From positions 5,819-29,409 of the forward strand of contig LSSL01000920.1 in assembly GCA_001953115.1 (NCBI GenBank): a stretch of DNA of 23,591 bases, written 5' to 3'. Position 1 is the first letter of the stretch; every line of letters begins with the position of its first letter. Under the pieces are notes generated by a model that saw only the letters and a program-made list of their open reading frames with translations, was not told the DNA's origin and did not search any database. A program made the translations under genes and the position numbers. Below, piece by piece: positions 8,337 to 18,682 of the stretch. The DNA comes from Smittium mucronatum (taxonomy: Eukaryota > Kickxellomycota > Harpellomycetes > Harpellales > Legeriomycetaceae).

Positions 8337-10441
8337 ATGAACAAAACCTACTTGATCGCAACTGGATCCATTATAATTTGTTCAGCTTCTTTGCTGTCGT
8401 TTCTTTTGGTTTCTGTATCTACTAAATCTAAGTCCCGACGTTCTCATCGCCAAAAAAAGAAATCCAGCTCAAAGGAATCTCAAGGTAGTTCTAAGGACAA
8501 CCCTGAGTCAGTCTCCAAAAAAATCACCCTTGTTATAGGTATATAATTTGTCTTCTATATTTCACTTTTTTGCCTGTTTTGAGATCTGCTGTTCTTTATT
8601 TTTACAAATATCTATATATTGTCTCGGATTTCCCTGGAATCATCGTTTAAAACTTAATATCTCATCAATAGGATATCCTAGGCCAATCTATAATCTTGGA
8701 AACACATGTTTTGTAAATTGTGTTCTGCAGGTTAGTCAATCCCATGAATTTAAGGCTTGTTCATCCTTTAACTTTGCATATTTTTTTAGTCCTTAGTATC
8801 TCTAGAATCCTTCATCCAGTATTTGCGAGCAAGACACGATGAATTGTTATTGGAAAACTCAAATTCCACAGGAAAATTGAATGTTGAGTCCGATGTAATA
8901 TTACAATTATATAACGTAATTCAAGGTACTTTTTTTTTTTTTGATTTTTTGATTTTCTTTCTTTCTCCTTTATTTTTATTTTATTTTATTTTCACTCACT
9001 ATATTCTCTAGAAATCGAACCTAATCGAAAAATAAGACATACTTTCATGCCAAAAGACTTTATAAATAGTATGGGAAGAGTGGCAAATTGGGTTTCCAGC
9101 AGGGATGAACAGGATGCTCAGGAGTTCTTCCAGATTCTCATGCAAACTTTCCAAAAAGTTAAAAAACCTCATATAAATCCTATCCTCTCCTCCCTGAAAA
9201 ATGTACTACCTATTTTTTTCCTGCTTTAACATCCAATGCATTTTCTAATTCCATAATCGGTTAAACTTAGCCCCCTTTTCATAAAGGAGCCCCTATCAAA
9301 AACGCGGAAGTGTTTGTTGAGCTAAAAAACCCCTTTATCGGTTTGGCAGCCAGCAAAATTGCTTGCATCACTTGTGGTTATACGGTATATATTTTTTTAA
9401 ATTTTATTACTATCGATTATTTAATCTGGTATATTTTAAACCTCTTAGGCATCTCTCAGTCATTATTCTACCGATTGCATATCTTTACCAGTTCCTCGAA
9501 AGGTAAATGATACTTCTTCTTTGTATCCTCTCACTATTTTTATTCATGCTCTTATTTATTATCGATTTTCCATCTTTAATACGTGGTTTTATTAGAAAAA
9601 TTGCACAATTTACGAATGCTTATCCTCTTACACTGTCATAGACCAACTAGATGATTTTCGATGTAGGAAGTGTATTTTGACGAATTCTATTTCCGAGAAT
9701 AATTTTTTGATAAATCGTTTAAAGGCTGAAATTCGAGACTACCAGAAACAAATAAATAAACTAAGTAACCATAGTAGTTCTGAGAATATGACTGATAAAA
9801 TTGGTTCTAGCGATAAACTTTCCGATAAACTAAATCGTTTAATCAAACTATTAAATCACTCCGAATCCACTCTTGAAAATATTATCGAATCAAACAAAAA
9901 AATTGAATTCGCTCTGAAAAACGATCCCGAATTAGACTTAGGAGATATGTGTTTATCTAAAAAGTCTACCGGATTATCCACTCGTCAAACCATGATAGCT
10001 AGACTTCCCCAACTGCTGTGTTTGCATTTAAATAGATCCATATACACAAACACAGGGGATGTTGTTAAAAATGATTGTAAAATATCACTAGATCCGATCC
10101 TTGATATGGCCCCTTATTTGACTACTGGATATTTAGATACCAGACCCTTGCATCCCATCTCTTCGATTTCAAAAACTAAGGATTCCGCGTCCAGAATTAA
10201 TACCGATCAACAAAATTCTAAATTTGAACTAATTTCAATCGTTTCCCATCTAGGTTCTCACAACTCTGGTCACTATTACACCTATAAACGCATTCCTTAC
10301 ATCAACCCCTCTGATAATTCTAAAAGTAATAAAAAGTACCAATGGTATAGAGTTTCTGATTCCGATTTTACCCCCTATGATGAAAGCTCTGTCTTTAATG
10401 TAGGGAATGCATTTATGCTATTCTACTCTAGGATCGAATAG
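8337..10441 (+). CDS. Membrane-anchored ubiquitin-specific protease (USP30/Ubp16-like), 533 aa, seven exons
   Basis: Exons: 8337-8538, 8672-8730, 8790-8925, 9012-9202, 9271-9384, 9449-9502 and 9596-10441 (1602 nt, in frame), all introns GT-AG. The start is the only in-frame ATG. Residues 5-27 form one hydrophobic span followed by a basic stretch (KSKSRRSHRQKKK), the layout of USP30 and yeast Ubp16 at the mitochondrial outer membrane. The USP fold is clear: Cys box YNLGNTCFVN (C80); QEFF block; zinc ribbon C228-x2-C231 and C275-x2-C278; LPQLLCLHLNR; His box GSHNSGHYYTY (H478); final WYRVSDSDF and NAFMLFY blocks. The usual third-triad Asp/Asn position appears to be Ser506, as in USP30. A charged helical insert (about 285-365), probably coiled coil, interrupts the domain after the zinc ribbon. 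It should cleave ubiquitin from organelle-surface proteins. The exon 4/5 boundary is the least certain. Confidence 0.9.
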
Positions 10442-11650
10442 TTCTAAGGCTCTTAATTTAAGCACTCTTTATTTCATCTCATCAAAGAAATTTCAGAATT
10501 AAAGCAAGAATATATGTTTGAACCAGAGTTGAATTATTTTATTCTTTTTGAATGTTTTTACTTTTCTGATTTTGAAAATTAGGATTTCTGGTCAGTCATA
10601 TTCTGAAATGAGCAAAAATATTGTAGTTCCTTTTCTTAATTATTTTGTAATAATTAATAATTCGTATCCTATTTTATCGCCAGATTTTCTTGGAATATAT
10701 CCATATCGGATTTTATTAAATAAAATTTAGAATATTCAATAAAGTACAAAATAGCTTCTTCTTTATATGAATTTATTAATAAATGATAAGCCTTTAAGTT
10801 TGGGTGACTCTTTTTTCTTTTCTCCAAAAATATAATTTCAAGACTTATTTAATATTATATATTGTGAAATTATGATGTCACTATGTCTACTGAATAAATA
10901 ACTAAATTTTGGATATTTAAAACTAAATAATAATATGTCGAATAGTCATTAACTTTCATATCTTATAAACTTTGCTGCAAATCTTTAAATATCTAACGTT
11001 TTTATAGGAATAAAATCTATTGATATAAAAATTAATAGTCTTTTGAATTTTAGGAAAAGGGGTTATATGAAATAAATGTTTAATTCGATTACGCCGAGAA
11101 AATACCATCAAAATTCTAAATCCATTAGCTTTTTTTTTACGCCGAATTTAAATTTTTAAGTTTTGATAATTTTTTTTCTTCAATGCCTCAAAAGTCTTTT
11201 AACTTCAATTTCAGATATTGGAATAGTTTATTAGGCTCAAGAAAACATGTATCTGAGCAGTGATTTGATACTTATAAAAAGCAAACTTAAAAAAATTTCC
11301 AATAAGGAAAGGGCCCATCTTTTGCGATAAAAAATTAAAAAACAAGAAAATTCCAGAAAAAAAAACAGTCGGTTAAAAAATAATTTGAATCAAGACTGTA
11401 AGAAAAAATTCTAAATCTAGTAGCAAAAAATATTTTTTCTGAAGATCAAAAGAAAACTTTTTTTTTTCGTTTTTATAAACTTCTGATCATACATACTTAC
11501 TTTTAAGTTAACATATAAAAACCCAAAACTACAATTCAACTTATTTTTTAGACATAAATTTTTATATTAAAAGTTTGGAATTTTTCACAATATTTCAAAA
11601 GAATAAATAACGAATTCTAAATATCTAATCTAAAAAATATCAACAAGATA

Positions 11651-11688
<38 letters not shown>

Positions 11689-13158
11689 AAAAATATCGAA
11701 GATTCAGAATTTAAAAAAAAAAAATTCTAATTTTTATGAAATAAGTGTAAAATTTTCTATTTTGAGTCTATATCACAAAACAATTCTAATATTGAATTTA
11801 TTTTTTAAGGATTATATATTTACAAAATTATTTATATTTCGTTATCATAAAAAATTTCTTCTATATACAAATAATATTGTTAATAATAATCATAAAAATG
11901 AAATTTACTGATTGACTAATTGACTAATTGCAATATAACAGACATGTATTAAAATATGCAAAAAATATATTTTAATTTAGTTCAGCATTATCAGTAAAAT
12001 GATAAAATCTCGTTTTTATCTTTTTATAAAAAAATACTATTTGCTTCACGAAATTAATCTAAAACTGAAAATTAAAACAAAACGTCTAGTTTGGATAATA
12101 ATTTTTATAAGGAAAATTCCTTCAAATACTCTCTTCACCTCTTTTTCTAAATATATCTCAAAAATATTTATTAATTTTTAAAACTTTAATTTCTTCTAAT
12201 TTATATAATCTTTAAAACAAAAATAATCAAAACCTCATTTTTTAAAATAATCGAATTATCAAACCAAAATAATATTTAATTCTGCTAATTTAGTTTAATT
12301 TTACTTAATTTGGCGAGAAAAATTATTTTAAATTATGTTTATCCTATTATATTCTATAAAAAAAGCGTCTTATACTTGAAATTTTTTAAAATTTTGTTAG
12401 CTTTAATCATCATTTTAGCCTGTATTAAAAAAAATCTCTCTAATTTTTAATCAATAACAGCCATGATTTTAATTTTATTATATAATTCTGAAAAAAATAT
12501 TAAAAAAAATTTTTTTTGAAAAAATCAACGCCATTAATACCTTATATTTTTATGGAGATTTTTTATTTGAAACAATAAATTATATCTCCTATTCAAATAT
12601 GATTATTTGACATATTTATATATTTATATACTCTTTTAAATAAATAATCAGTATAAGCCAAATTTGTGACGAATTTAAATTTTTTCTATAATCCGTTCAT
12701 TCTTAAGTAAAATTTTATTTGTCGCTTATTTTATCCATAAAATTGTCTTATTTTAATTCATAATTTTGCATAAAAAGTTCTTACGCGAAAATCGGAAAGT
12801 TTATATTTAGATTTATCTTATAGTAATGGCTAAAATATAATTCTGTAACTATTGTGAATTTATCAAGCGTGAGTTTTTATATTTATATTTAAAATCGATT
12901 TTTTTTTTATCATCAGATTTTTTCTATATAAATTTACTTGTATCCAGAGTTATGATCCTTTTTCCTTTTTTTTTATCGATTTTATACTAAATTTAATAAT
13001 TTAATCACTTTTATTGTCCAATAGAACTAATCATCAACATATATATTTATATGGTTAGTTGTTTTACTAGATTTTTTTAATTTATGCGAATTCCAACAAG
13101 TCTCAGAATTTTTCAGTTTAGCGCCATTTCCATCAACATCTAATAAAATTTAACATAT
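10442..13158. other. Long AT-rich intergenic spacer
   Basis: No supportable gene in 2.7 kb. It includes the USP 3' UTR and an (AT)n microsatellite at 11654-11684. A short open frame at about 10580-10730 has no ATG at its start and no recognised domain. The rest is homopolymer-rich AT sequence. Confidence 0.6.
11654..11684. repeat. (AT)n microsatellite
   Basis: An uninterrupted alternating AT run of about 31 bp. Shorter runs of the same kind occur near 18864-18886 and 20973-20989. Confidence 0.9.
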
Positions 13159-13160
13159 TA

Positions 13161-13437
13161 CAGTGATTACCAACTAGATTGAAATATTTTTCCAATACTG
13201 ATAAATTTTTTCCAGAAATAAAGACTTTTCCTCCCAATAAAATGAATTTATTTCAACCTTTATAACATTATTTCGCAATGAAATGAATTAATTTCCCATC
13301 ATATGAGAAATCAATCTCCAACAGGTGGGAATAATTTTCCGATTGTCAAATTCCATTTGCTAAAATATTTGGCACAGTTTTTTTGGGTAAAATTAAATTT
13401 GAAAATTTATTAACTAAGGGTCTCTAATAAATAAAAA
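13161..13437 (+). repeat. Left terminal inverted repeat
   Basis: It matches the reverse complement of 14806-15106. Conserved stretches include ttttttccagaaataaagac, cccatcatatgagaaatcaa, tccaacaggtgggaataatt and gctaaaatatttggcac. About 22 bp present in the right arm are missing near 13401. Confidence 0.85.
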
Positions 13438-13674
13438 TACCATTATCAGCTATAAATATTGTTTTGATAAGACAGCCAATCATTTATTCTATCAATCTGT
13501 ATTTTATTTATTCTAAAAAATGTACAGATTTTTCAAATACGGCTAAATCAGTAAAGAATATCGAATAAATTTTATTAAAATTGATGAATTATATTCCAAA
13601 ATATAAGTTGACAGTGAATAATTTCATCATATTATAGGTAGCAGTTCGGAAATTATATTGAATCATAGGTTTCA

Positions 13675-14650
13675 GTGGAAAATGTTGCTGGAAATCTTAA
13701 AAAAGAAAAAGATTTGGCGAATGAAATTTCAATTGGATTTATTAATAAATTTTTATGCGTAATTTCTAATAAAAGAATGTTCTCTGAATTAGTAACATCT
13801 ATTTTTTCGGTTAATAAATTGTGCAAAAAACATATGGATGGATTTTTAGACCCAAAAATTTTCAAAAAATACTAATGTGAAATGAGAGGGAAAAAATACA
13901 AATCAAAAGTATGGTCTATTCTATCTATTCTTTTTATGCAAATCCCATTTCTCGATTTAGATAGAAAAAGAATCATTTGAAAATACACGCATTTGGATTT
14001 CTAAATCAACCATTTATAGAGAAATTAGGAGTTTGGGATATGAATAAAAAAAATTAGTAAAGATTCCAGAAAAAATAAATGGTGCCAGCATCGTTAATAA
14101 CAGACAAGAATTTAGCATAAAATTTTTTATACTATTCAATATATATTTAGTTTGTTTAGATCAAACCGGTATTAATCGCATTTAAAAAGAACCTATGGAT
14201 ATTCAGTCATAAATTTAAATTATACGGGATTTTTTTCATTTGAAAAATTATTCTTATGAATAAATTTTATCAGATATATCTATACATGTTTTAACTAATT
14301 ATAAAATAATTAAAAAATACTTTAATAATGAGATTTTATATAAATTTACTTAAAAGTTGTTTTGTAAGATTGGGAATTTAAAAATTATAGTAATAGATAA
14401 TGCTAGTATACGAAGAAAAATTACCGAAAAATACATATCTTCATCAAGAAACAAACTTAAATATAAGAAGTTTAATATTGACGGGCTAAACTAATAGAGA
14501 AGGTTTTCTCTATATTAAATCTAGATATAATTTTTTTTAGAATAGGTTTAAAAATTATGAAATTATCGGTGAGTATTCAAATAAAGTCTTTGAGTCATTT
14601 GAAGTAGTTTTTAAAATCATTCCAGAAACACGAGAAAATGTTTATATTTA
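13675..14650 (+). pseudogene. Tc1/mariner-superfamily transposase relic (DD33-34E)
   Basis: One frame from 13961 to beyond 14480 carries the family's signatures between stops. An HTH-like segment ISKSTIYREIRSLGYE lies at 13997-14044, then a stop and KKLVKIPE. The first catalytic block VCLDQTGINRI has its Asp codon at 14159, and the second, IIVIDNASIRRK, has its Asp at 14396. After a frameshift (a base lost near 14493) the last block reads IEKVFSIL with its Glu at 14497, the remnant of the usual SPDLNPIE motif. Asp-to-Glu spacing is about 34 codons, as in Tc1/mariner. Stops occur at 14045, about 14183 and in GLN-stop. An open piece at 13675-13875 with no ATG is probably the degraded N-terminal DNA-binding region. 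The gene is not functional. Confidence 0.85.
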
Positions 14651-14805
14651 ATGGTATATTTTTTTAAAATTTTCACTTATAAAATTTTCTGTAATTATAT
14701 AATTACCGGATTCTATTGATATTATCAATATAAACATATATATTTTCTCAAATAATGATCAATAAAAAACCTAAATGGATGATATTATTTAATACCGATT
14801 TAATT

Positions 14806-15106
14806 TTTTTTATTTATTAGAGACCTTTAAGCTAATAAATTTTCAATAATATTGGTATGAATTTTTAAATATAATTTTACCCAAAAAAACCGTGCCAAAT
14901 ATTTTAGCAAATAAAATTCGATAATCGGAAAATTATTCCCACCTGTTGGAGATTGATTTCTCATATGATGGGAAATTAATTCATTTTATTGCGAAATAAT
15001 GATATAAAGGTTGAAATAAATTCATTTTATTGGAAGTAAAAGTCTTTATTTCTGGAAAAAAGTTCGCAATATTGGGAAAATATCTCTATCCAGTTGAGAA
15101 AACTTG
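14806..15106 (-). repeat. Right terminal inverted repeat
   Basis: Inverted copy of 13161-13437. Ends inward at the shared ctctaataaataaaaa (reverse-complement reading) and outward near TGTA at 15105-15108. Confidence 0.85.
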
Positions 15107-15108
15107 TA

Positions 15109-15712
15109 TTAAGAAAAATTCTGACATATTTTTTCTAAAATAAATTAAAATTGTTATTATTTTTTATACTATAAAATTTTGATAAAAAGAAACATTGTAC
15201 AAAAAGTGAATAAATATCATAATCAATGATTTTTCACAAGTCTAAATTTTTAAATTTCGACTTTTTTACAGTAAAATCATGTTTTATTATCCTATTATTG
15301 AATTTTTGAAGATAAAAATTCATATAAATATATTTAAATCTGAATAATTACAATTCAAATTTTATATTTATAAAAATGGGTTGTAATTTTCGATAAAAAT
15401 TTATTTTTTTAACATATTCCAAACGGAAAAAGTGAGATTAAATCATAATCACGTTATTTATATAAATATATTATCAAAAATCATAATAAAATTATTAACA
15501 CAAATTATTGGGTTATAAAAAATCCATGTCAAAAATTTCAGAATGATATATCACCATTATTTTAGATAAATTTACGGCGATTCAATTTCACGAAATTGGA
15601 TCTAGAAAGAAAAACTGGGATATTTGGAATATGGCTAAATTCCTGCACAAAACCATATAATATTCCATAGAAAAAAATTACATAGTTTTTACCATTATTT
15701 TTTAAAAGATAA
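15109..15712. other. AT-rich spacer
   Basis: No gene or clear repeat seen. The 15570-15660 part is slightly richer in G+C but has no open frame. Confidence 0.5.
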
Positions 15713-15927
15713 GCGGAAAAAGTATTGAAATTTCATAAATATAGTTTAAATTTTATTATCTTTGTTTTTATTTATGCTATAACAAAAATTTCATCGATAT
15801 CAGCTAATTTCAATTGGCTGAATTCAAGGATGATTCTTTACTGTATTTCATCTCAGCCATCAGGTCTATTTAAAGGGATTCTGAGCGGGGTATACCAGAT
15901 AGTAGAAACTAATCCTATTGTTCTTAG
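15713..15927 (+). pseudogene. Possible relic or exon of a secreted/membrane protein
   Basis: A frame open from 15713 (after TAA 15710-15712) to TAG at 15929-15931 has no ATG before the internal one at 15830. It begins with a signal-peptide-like stretch (SLNFIIFVFIYAITK) followed by a less AT-rich part ending GVYQIVETNPIVL. A possible splice donor (gtaggc) lies at 15928. It could be a gene that lost its start codon, an internal exon, or chance. No family is recognised. Confidence 0.25.
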
Positions 15928-15931
15928 GTAG

Positions 15932-16695
15932 GCAACAGATAGATCTGCAAATCAATTCAAAAGCTCCATGGTTAAAAGATTTTCTATGTATTTTTCCTTT
16001 TTTTCACAAATTTAACAATGGTCTTATCCATAAATAAGATTACAAGATAAAGAATTAAATGATCATTATCTAGAAATAATAATAAATCCTTATAAATTTT
16101 AAAATCAGCTTAAATTTTATACATTTTTAAGATTTATAACATTAGTAGATAAATCGGATAAATTTATCAAAATTCAATTATTATTTTTAAGAAAAAATTA
16201 TCTCTAATTAGGATGTAAAATTATGATTTTATATTTAGAAAAAGTTTCATAAATCAAAATTAAATTTTTTCGATAAAATGTGTTTAACTAAATTATTGTT
16301 TATCTCTGTGATTACATGCTGTTTTATTTACCATTTTATTTCAAGAAACCCATAATAATATCATTTGTGTTTTTTCGTGAATTTGTTATTTTAATTATTT
16401 TAATTATATTAATTTCCATCAAATATTGTTAATATTTCGTTGAAACTGTTCTCGTTTAAAATAAAAACTGCTTATAAACATATGGTTCTTTTTTATGTTT
16501 TATTAAGTGATTAATTGTATAATAATTATGCATTGAGTTTAATAATAAAACAATTTTTCTGAAGTAAAAGACCATGCGATTATGTAGCAGTACATTATTA
16601 TTAATATATTTATTTACCCACGGCTTATATAAATTTTTTTGTAGTTTTTAGCTTATAGATTTTGTTATATCTGCAGTTTATGCGATAAATTGTGA
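15932..16695. other. AT-rich spacer
   Basis: No gene, repeat or structured element that I can support. Confidence 0.5.
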
Positions 16696-17103
16696 GATTA
16701 TATATTAAGAAAATTTATATATCATTTGCCTATTTCATTTGATTCAGCAAAGTTTAGAGAAAACCATCTTTATAATTTTTTTTTAGAAAGTTTTTATTTC
16801 AATATTTTTTTTGGGAACGAAAACGATTTTTCGAACTTCTGTGAAAAAATCTATAGCGTTATTTTTTTGGTTCCAACATGTTCTTATTTTTTTATGGTTA
16901 TATTATATAAATGCTTGGGTCTCTATAATATTTTTAAAGCAATTAGAAAAAATCAAATATTTATTATAATAGCCATAAAATTTAGTTTTAATATCACTGT
17001 TATCAATCTAAAAATAAAAAAAAATTATTTCGGATATTTTATTTTCGAAAAATACTTAAAAATACTTTTATTTGCAAAAAATTTCTATATTATACACCAT
17101 TAA
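16696..17103 (+). CDS. Unsupported long open frame in AT-rich DNA
   Basis: The frame is stop-free for about 135 codons, from after TGA 16693-16695 to TAA 17101-17103, which is longer than expected by chance in DNA this AT-rich. The first ATG is at 16894 and would give only a 69-aa product. The translation is dominated by Phe, Ile, Asn, Lys and Tyr with hydrophobic stretches (for example SVIFLVPTCSYFFMVIL), as any AT-rich translation would be. No domain is recognised. It may be a membrane-protein exon or relic; I do not claim a gene. Confidence 0.15.
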   Translation, partial: DYILRKFIYHLPISFDSAKFRENHLYNFFLESFYFNIFFGNENDFSNFCEKIYSVIFLVPTCSYFFMVILYKCLGLYNIFKAIRKNQIFIIIAIKFSFNITVINLKIKKNYFGYFIFEKYLKILLFAKNFYIIHH

Positions 17104-18432
17104 TAAATAGAAAATTTTAAATATAAATATAGTAAAATTTGGCAAATTTTACTTGGGTTGAGCGCGTATAGGCTAAAACAAGAAACAAAACAGCACACAC
17201 ATATATATATATAGATAATTTTTAGAAAAAAATGAATTAATTATTAAAAATAATAATCAAATATCATTCGATTTTCTTTCATGTTTATTTATTTTATTTA
17301 AAAATATATTATAATCTGTAGATTTTTTTTGAGTAAAAAATTAACACCATTTAGAAAAAATCCAATTTATTTAAATGTATAAATCGATAAAAAGGTAATT
17401 TGATATTTTACAAAAAATATTTTAAAAACAGTAGAATATAAAGCCCAAAATATTTGATGGGCTTTACGGCTTTCATTAAGTTTTTTCATTCGAAAAATCA
17501 GCATATTTTTCAAAATTAAAATATAATATAATTATAATTCTATATACAAAGTGAGTCCGAAATTTTTTTTGTCACTATAAATATGCTTTTTCCCTTCTGG
17601 CTAAAAAATTCTGTATTGATACCAGAATAGATGCATTTTTTTGAGAATAAATGAAAAAACCAAGATTTTAGATTCTTCCTAATTTCTAGGTTTTATTACT
17701 AGTAATTTGTATTTAGCAAAAAAAAATCAGTAAAAATTAAAAAGATTAAAGCTACTTCGTATTTTTATTGTGCGTTTAAATTTATGCAAGGTTTAATTTT
17801 GACTATTAATTAGTTCAATTATTTATAATTAAAAATAGTTGGATTATATATTCGATAATTTAAACATGAATTATATTTTTCGAATTTGAGATAATCTGTG
17901 GTAAAAAATAAGAGAAAAAGATAATAATATCAAAAACTCACATAAAAATTAAGGGTTAATAAATTCTTTATATGCATTTAAATTTTTTTACATCAAATAA
18001 TCCCCTTTATACACTTCTGTATTTATAAATATATACATATATATATATTTAAAGAGAAGTTTATTTTAAAGTTATTTTGCAAAATAAAGCAATAGGATAA
18101 TTGAACATTAAAAATTCAGAATGTTAAGATATATCTTTGAATTAAATGGCTCAAATCATGTGATAAGAAAATGACCATTATTGTTTCATATATGCAAACA
18201 GCTCACAAAAAATATTTTTTGTAATTATAAAAATACTGTGCAATAGCGAATAGAAGGTGCTCAATTTCGCAAACAAGAATTCAATGCATCTTTGGGAAAT
18301 CAAAGGGTCAAATAGGATATCATACAGGTTAATAAATTAATACCAATCAATATTTTTTAATTTGCGAAAATAATCGCTTCTCAGTCATTTATAGATATTA
18401 TTTTCTAAAATCAAAACACATTCTAAAACTAG
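17104..18432. other. AT-rich spacer
   Basis: No supportable gene. A short less AT-rich patch at 18235-18330 is interrupted by stops in my reading and matches nothing I recognise. Confidence 0.5.
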
Positions 18433-18439
18433 AAAAAAA
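18433..18439 (-). terminator. RNA polymerase III terminator of the tRNA cluster
   Basis: Seven T on the minus strand, 6 nt past the 3' end of tRNA-Lys. The 3-nt and 6-nt gaps between the tRNA genes contain no such run, so it is the first terminator for all three. Confidence 0.8.
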
Positions 18440-18445
18440 TTTCCT

Positions 18446-18517
18446 AGCCCGATACGGGGGTCGAACCCGTAGCCTTGAGGTTAAAAGCCTCACGCTCTAC
18501 CATTGAGCTAACCGGGC
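18446..18517 (-). tRNA. tRNA-Lys (anticodon UUU)
   Basis: The 72-nt gene folds as a cloverleaf: acceptor GCCCGGT/ATCGGGC, D arm GCTC/GAGC, anticodon stem TGAGG/CCTCA with loop CTTTTAA (TTT), T stem ACGGG/CCCGT with loop TTCGACC. The internal B box GGTTCGACCCC fits Pol III transcription. There is no intron and no encoded CCA. The discriminator base would be U, which is unusual for a lysine tRNA. It is last in a Val-Ser-Lys cluster. Confidence 0.95.
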
Positions 18518-18523
18518 AATTAC

Positions 18524-18605
18524 CGTCAGCAACAGGATTTGAACCTGTGCGGGCAGAGCCCAATAGATTTCAAGTCTATCTCCTTAACCACTCGGACATA
18601 CTGAC
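18524..18605 (-). tRNA. tRNA-Ser (anticodon UGA)
   Basis: The 82-nt class II tRNA has acceptor GTCAGTA/TGCTGAC (one G-U pair), discriminator G, anticodon stem AGACT-type with loop CTTGAAA (TGA), and the long variable arm typical of serine tRNAs (TGGGCTCTGCCCGCA). The B box reads GGTTTGAATCC. No intron. It is separated from tRNA-Lys by 6 nt. Confidence 0.95.
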
Positions 18606-18608
18606 ATA

Positions 18609-18682
18609 TGATTTCTGCCGGACTCGAACCGGCGACCGTCTGTGTGTTAGACAGACGTGATAACCATCTACACCAAGAAATC
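18609..18682 (-). tRNA. tRNA-Val (anticodon AAC)
   Basis: The 74-nt gene has acceptor GATTTCT/AGAAATC, discriminator A, anticodon stem TCTGT/ACAGA with loop CTAACAC (AAC, read as IAC after editing) and T arm GCCGG TTCGAGT CCGGC. A and B boxes are canonical (B: GGTTCGAGTCC). It is first in the cluster and only 3 nt from tRNA-Ser. Confidence 0.95.

Larger units (their letters stand above)
13161..15106 (+). mobile_element. Decayed Tc1/mariner-type DNA transposon with long TIRs (about 1.95 kb)
   Basis: Seen: two inverted arms (about 13161-13437 and 14806-15106) enclose remains of a DDE transposase. The outermost bases read TACA on each strand, so the element would start with CA next to TA dinucleotides at 13159-13160 and 15107-15108, as expected for the TA target duplication of IS630/Tc1/mariner elements. 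The arms diverge by substitutions and one indel of about 22 bp, and the transposase has stops and a frameshift, so the copy is old and inactive. The exact outer ends are inferred: similarity is strong only from 13171 and 15096 inward. Confidence 0.8.

Noticed and set aside
8207..8425. ORF overlapping the USP first exon
   Set aside because: It lies in a different frame from the exon encoding the membrane anchor and leads into no USP motif.
10548..10730. 60-codon frame downstream of the USP gene with SYSEMSK resembling a helix-turn-helix
   Set aside because: It starts at a TTG, has no further transposase motif nearby and no inverted repeats; the resemblance is too short.
13653..13865. Minus-strand ORF inside the Tc1/mariner element
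   Set aside because: It is antisense to the transposase relic; the family signatures are on the plus strand.
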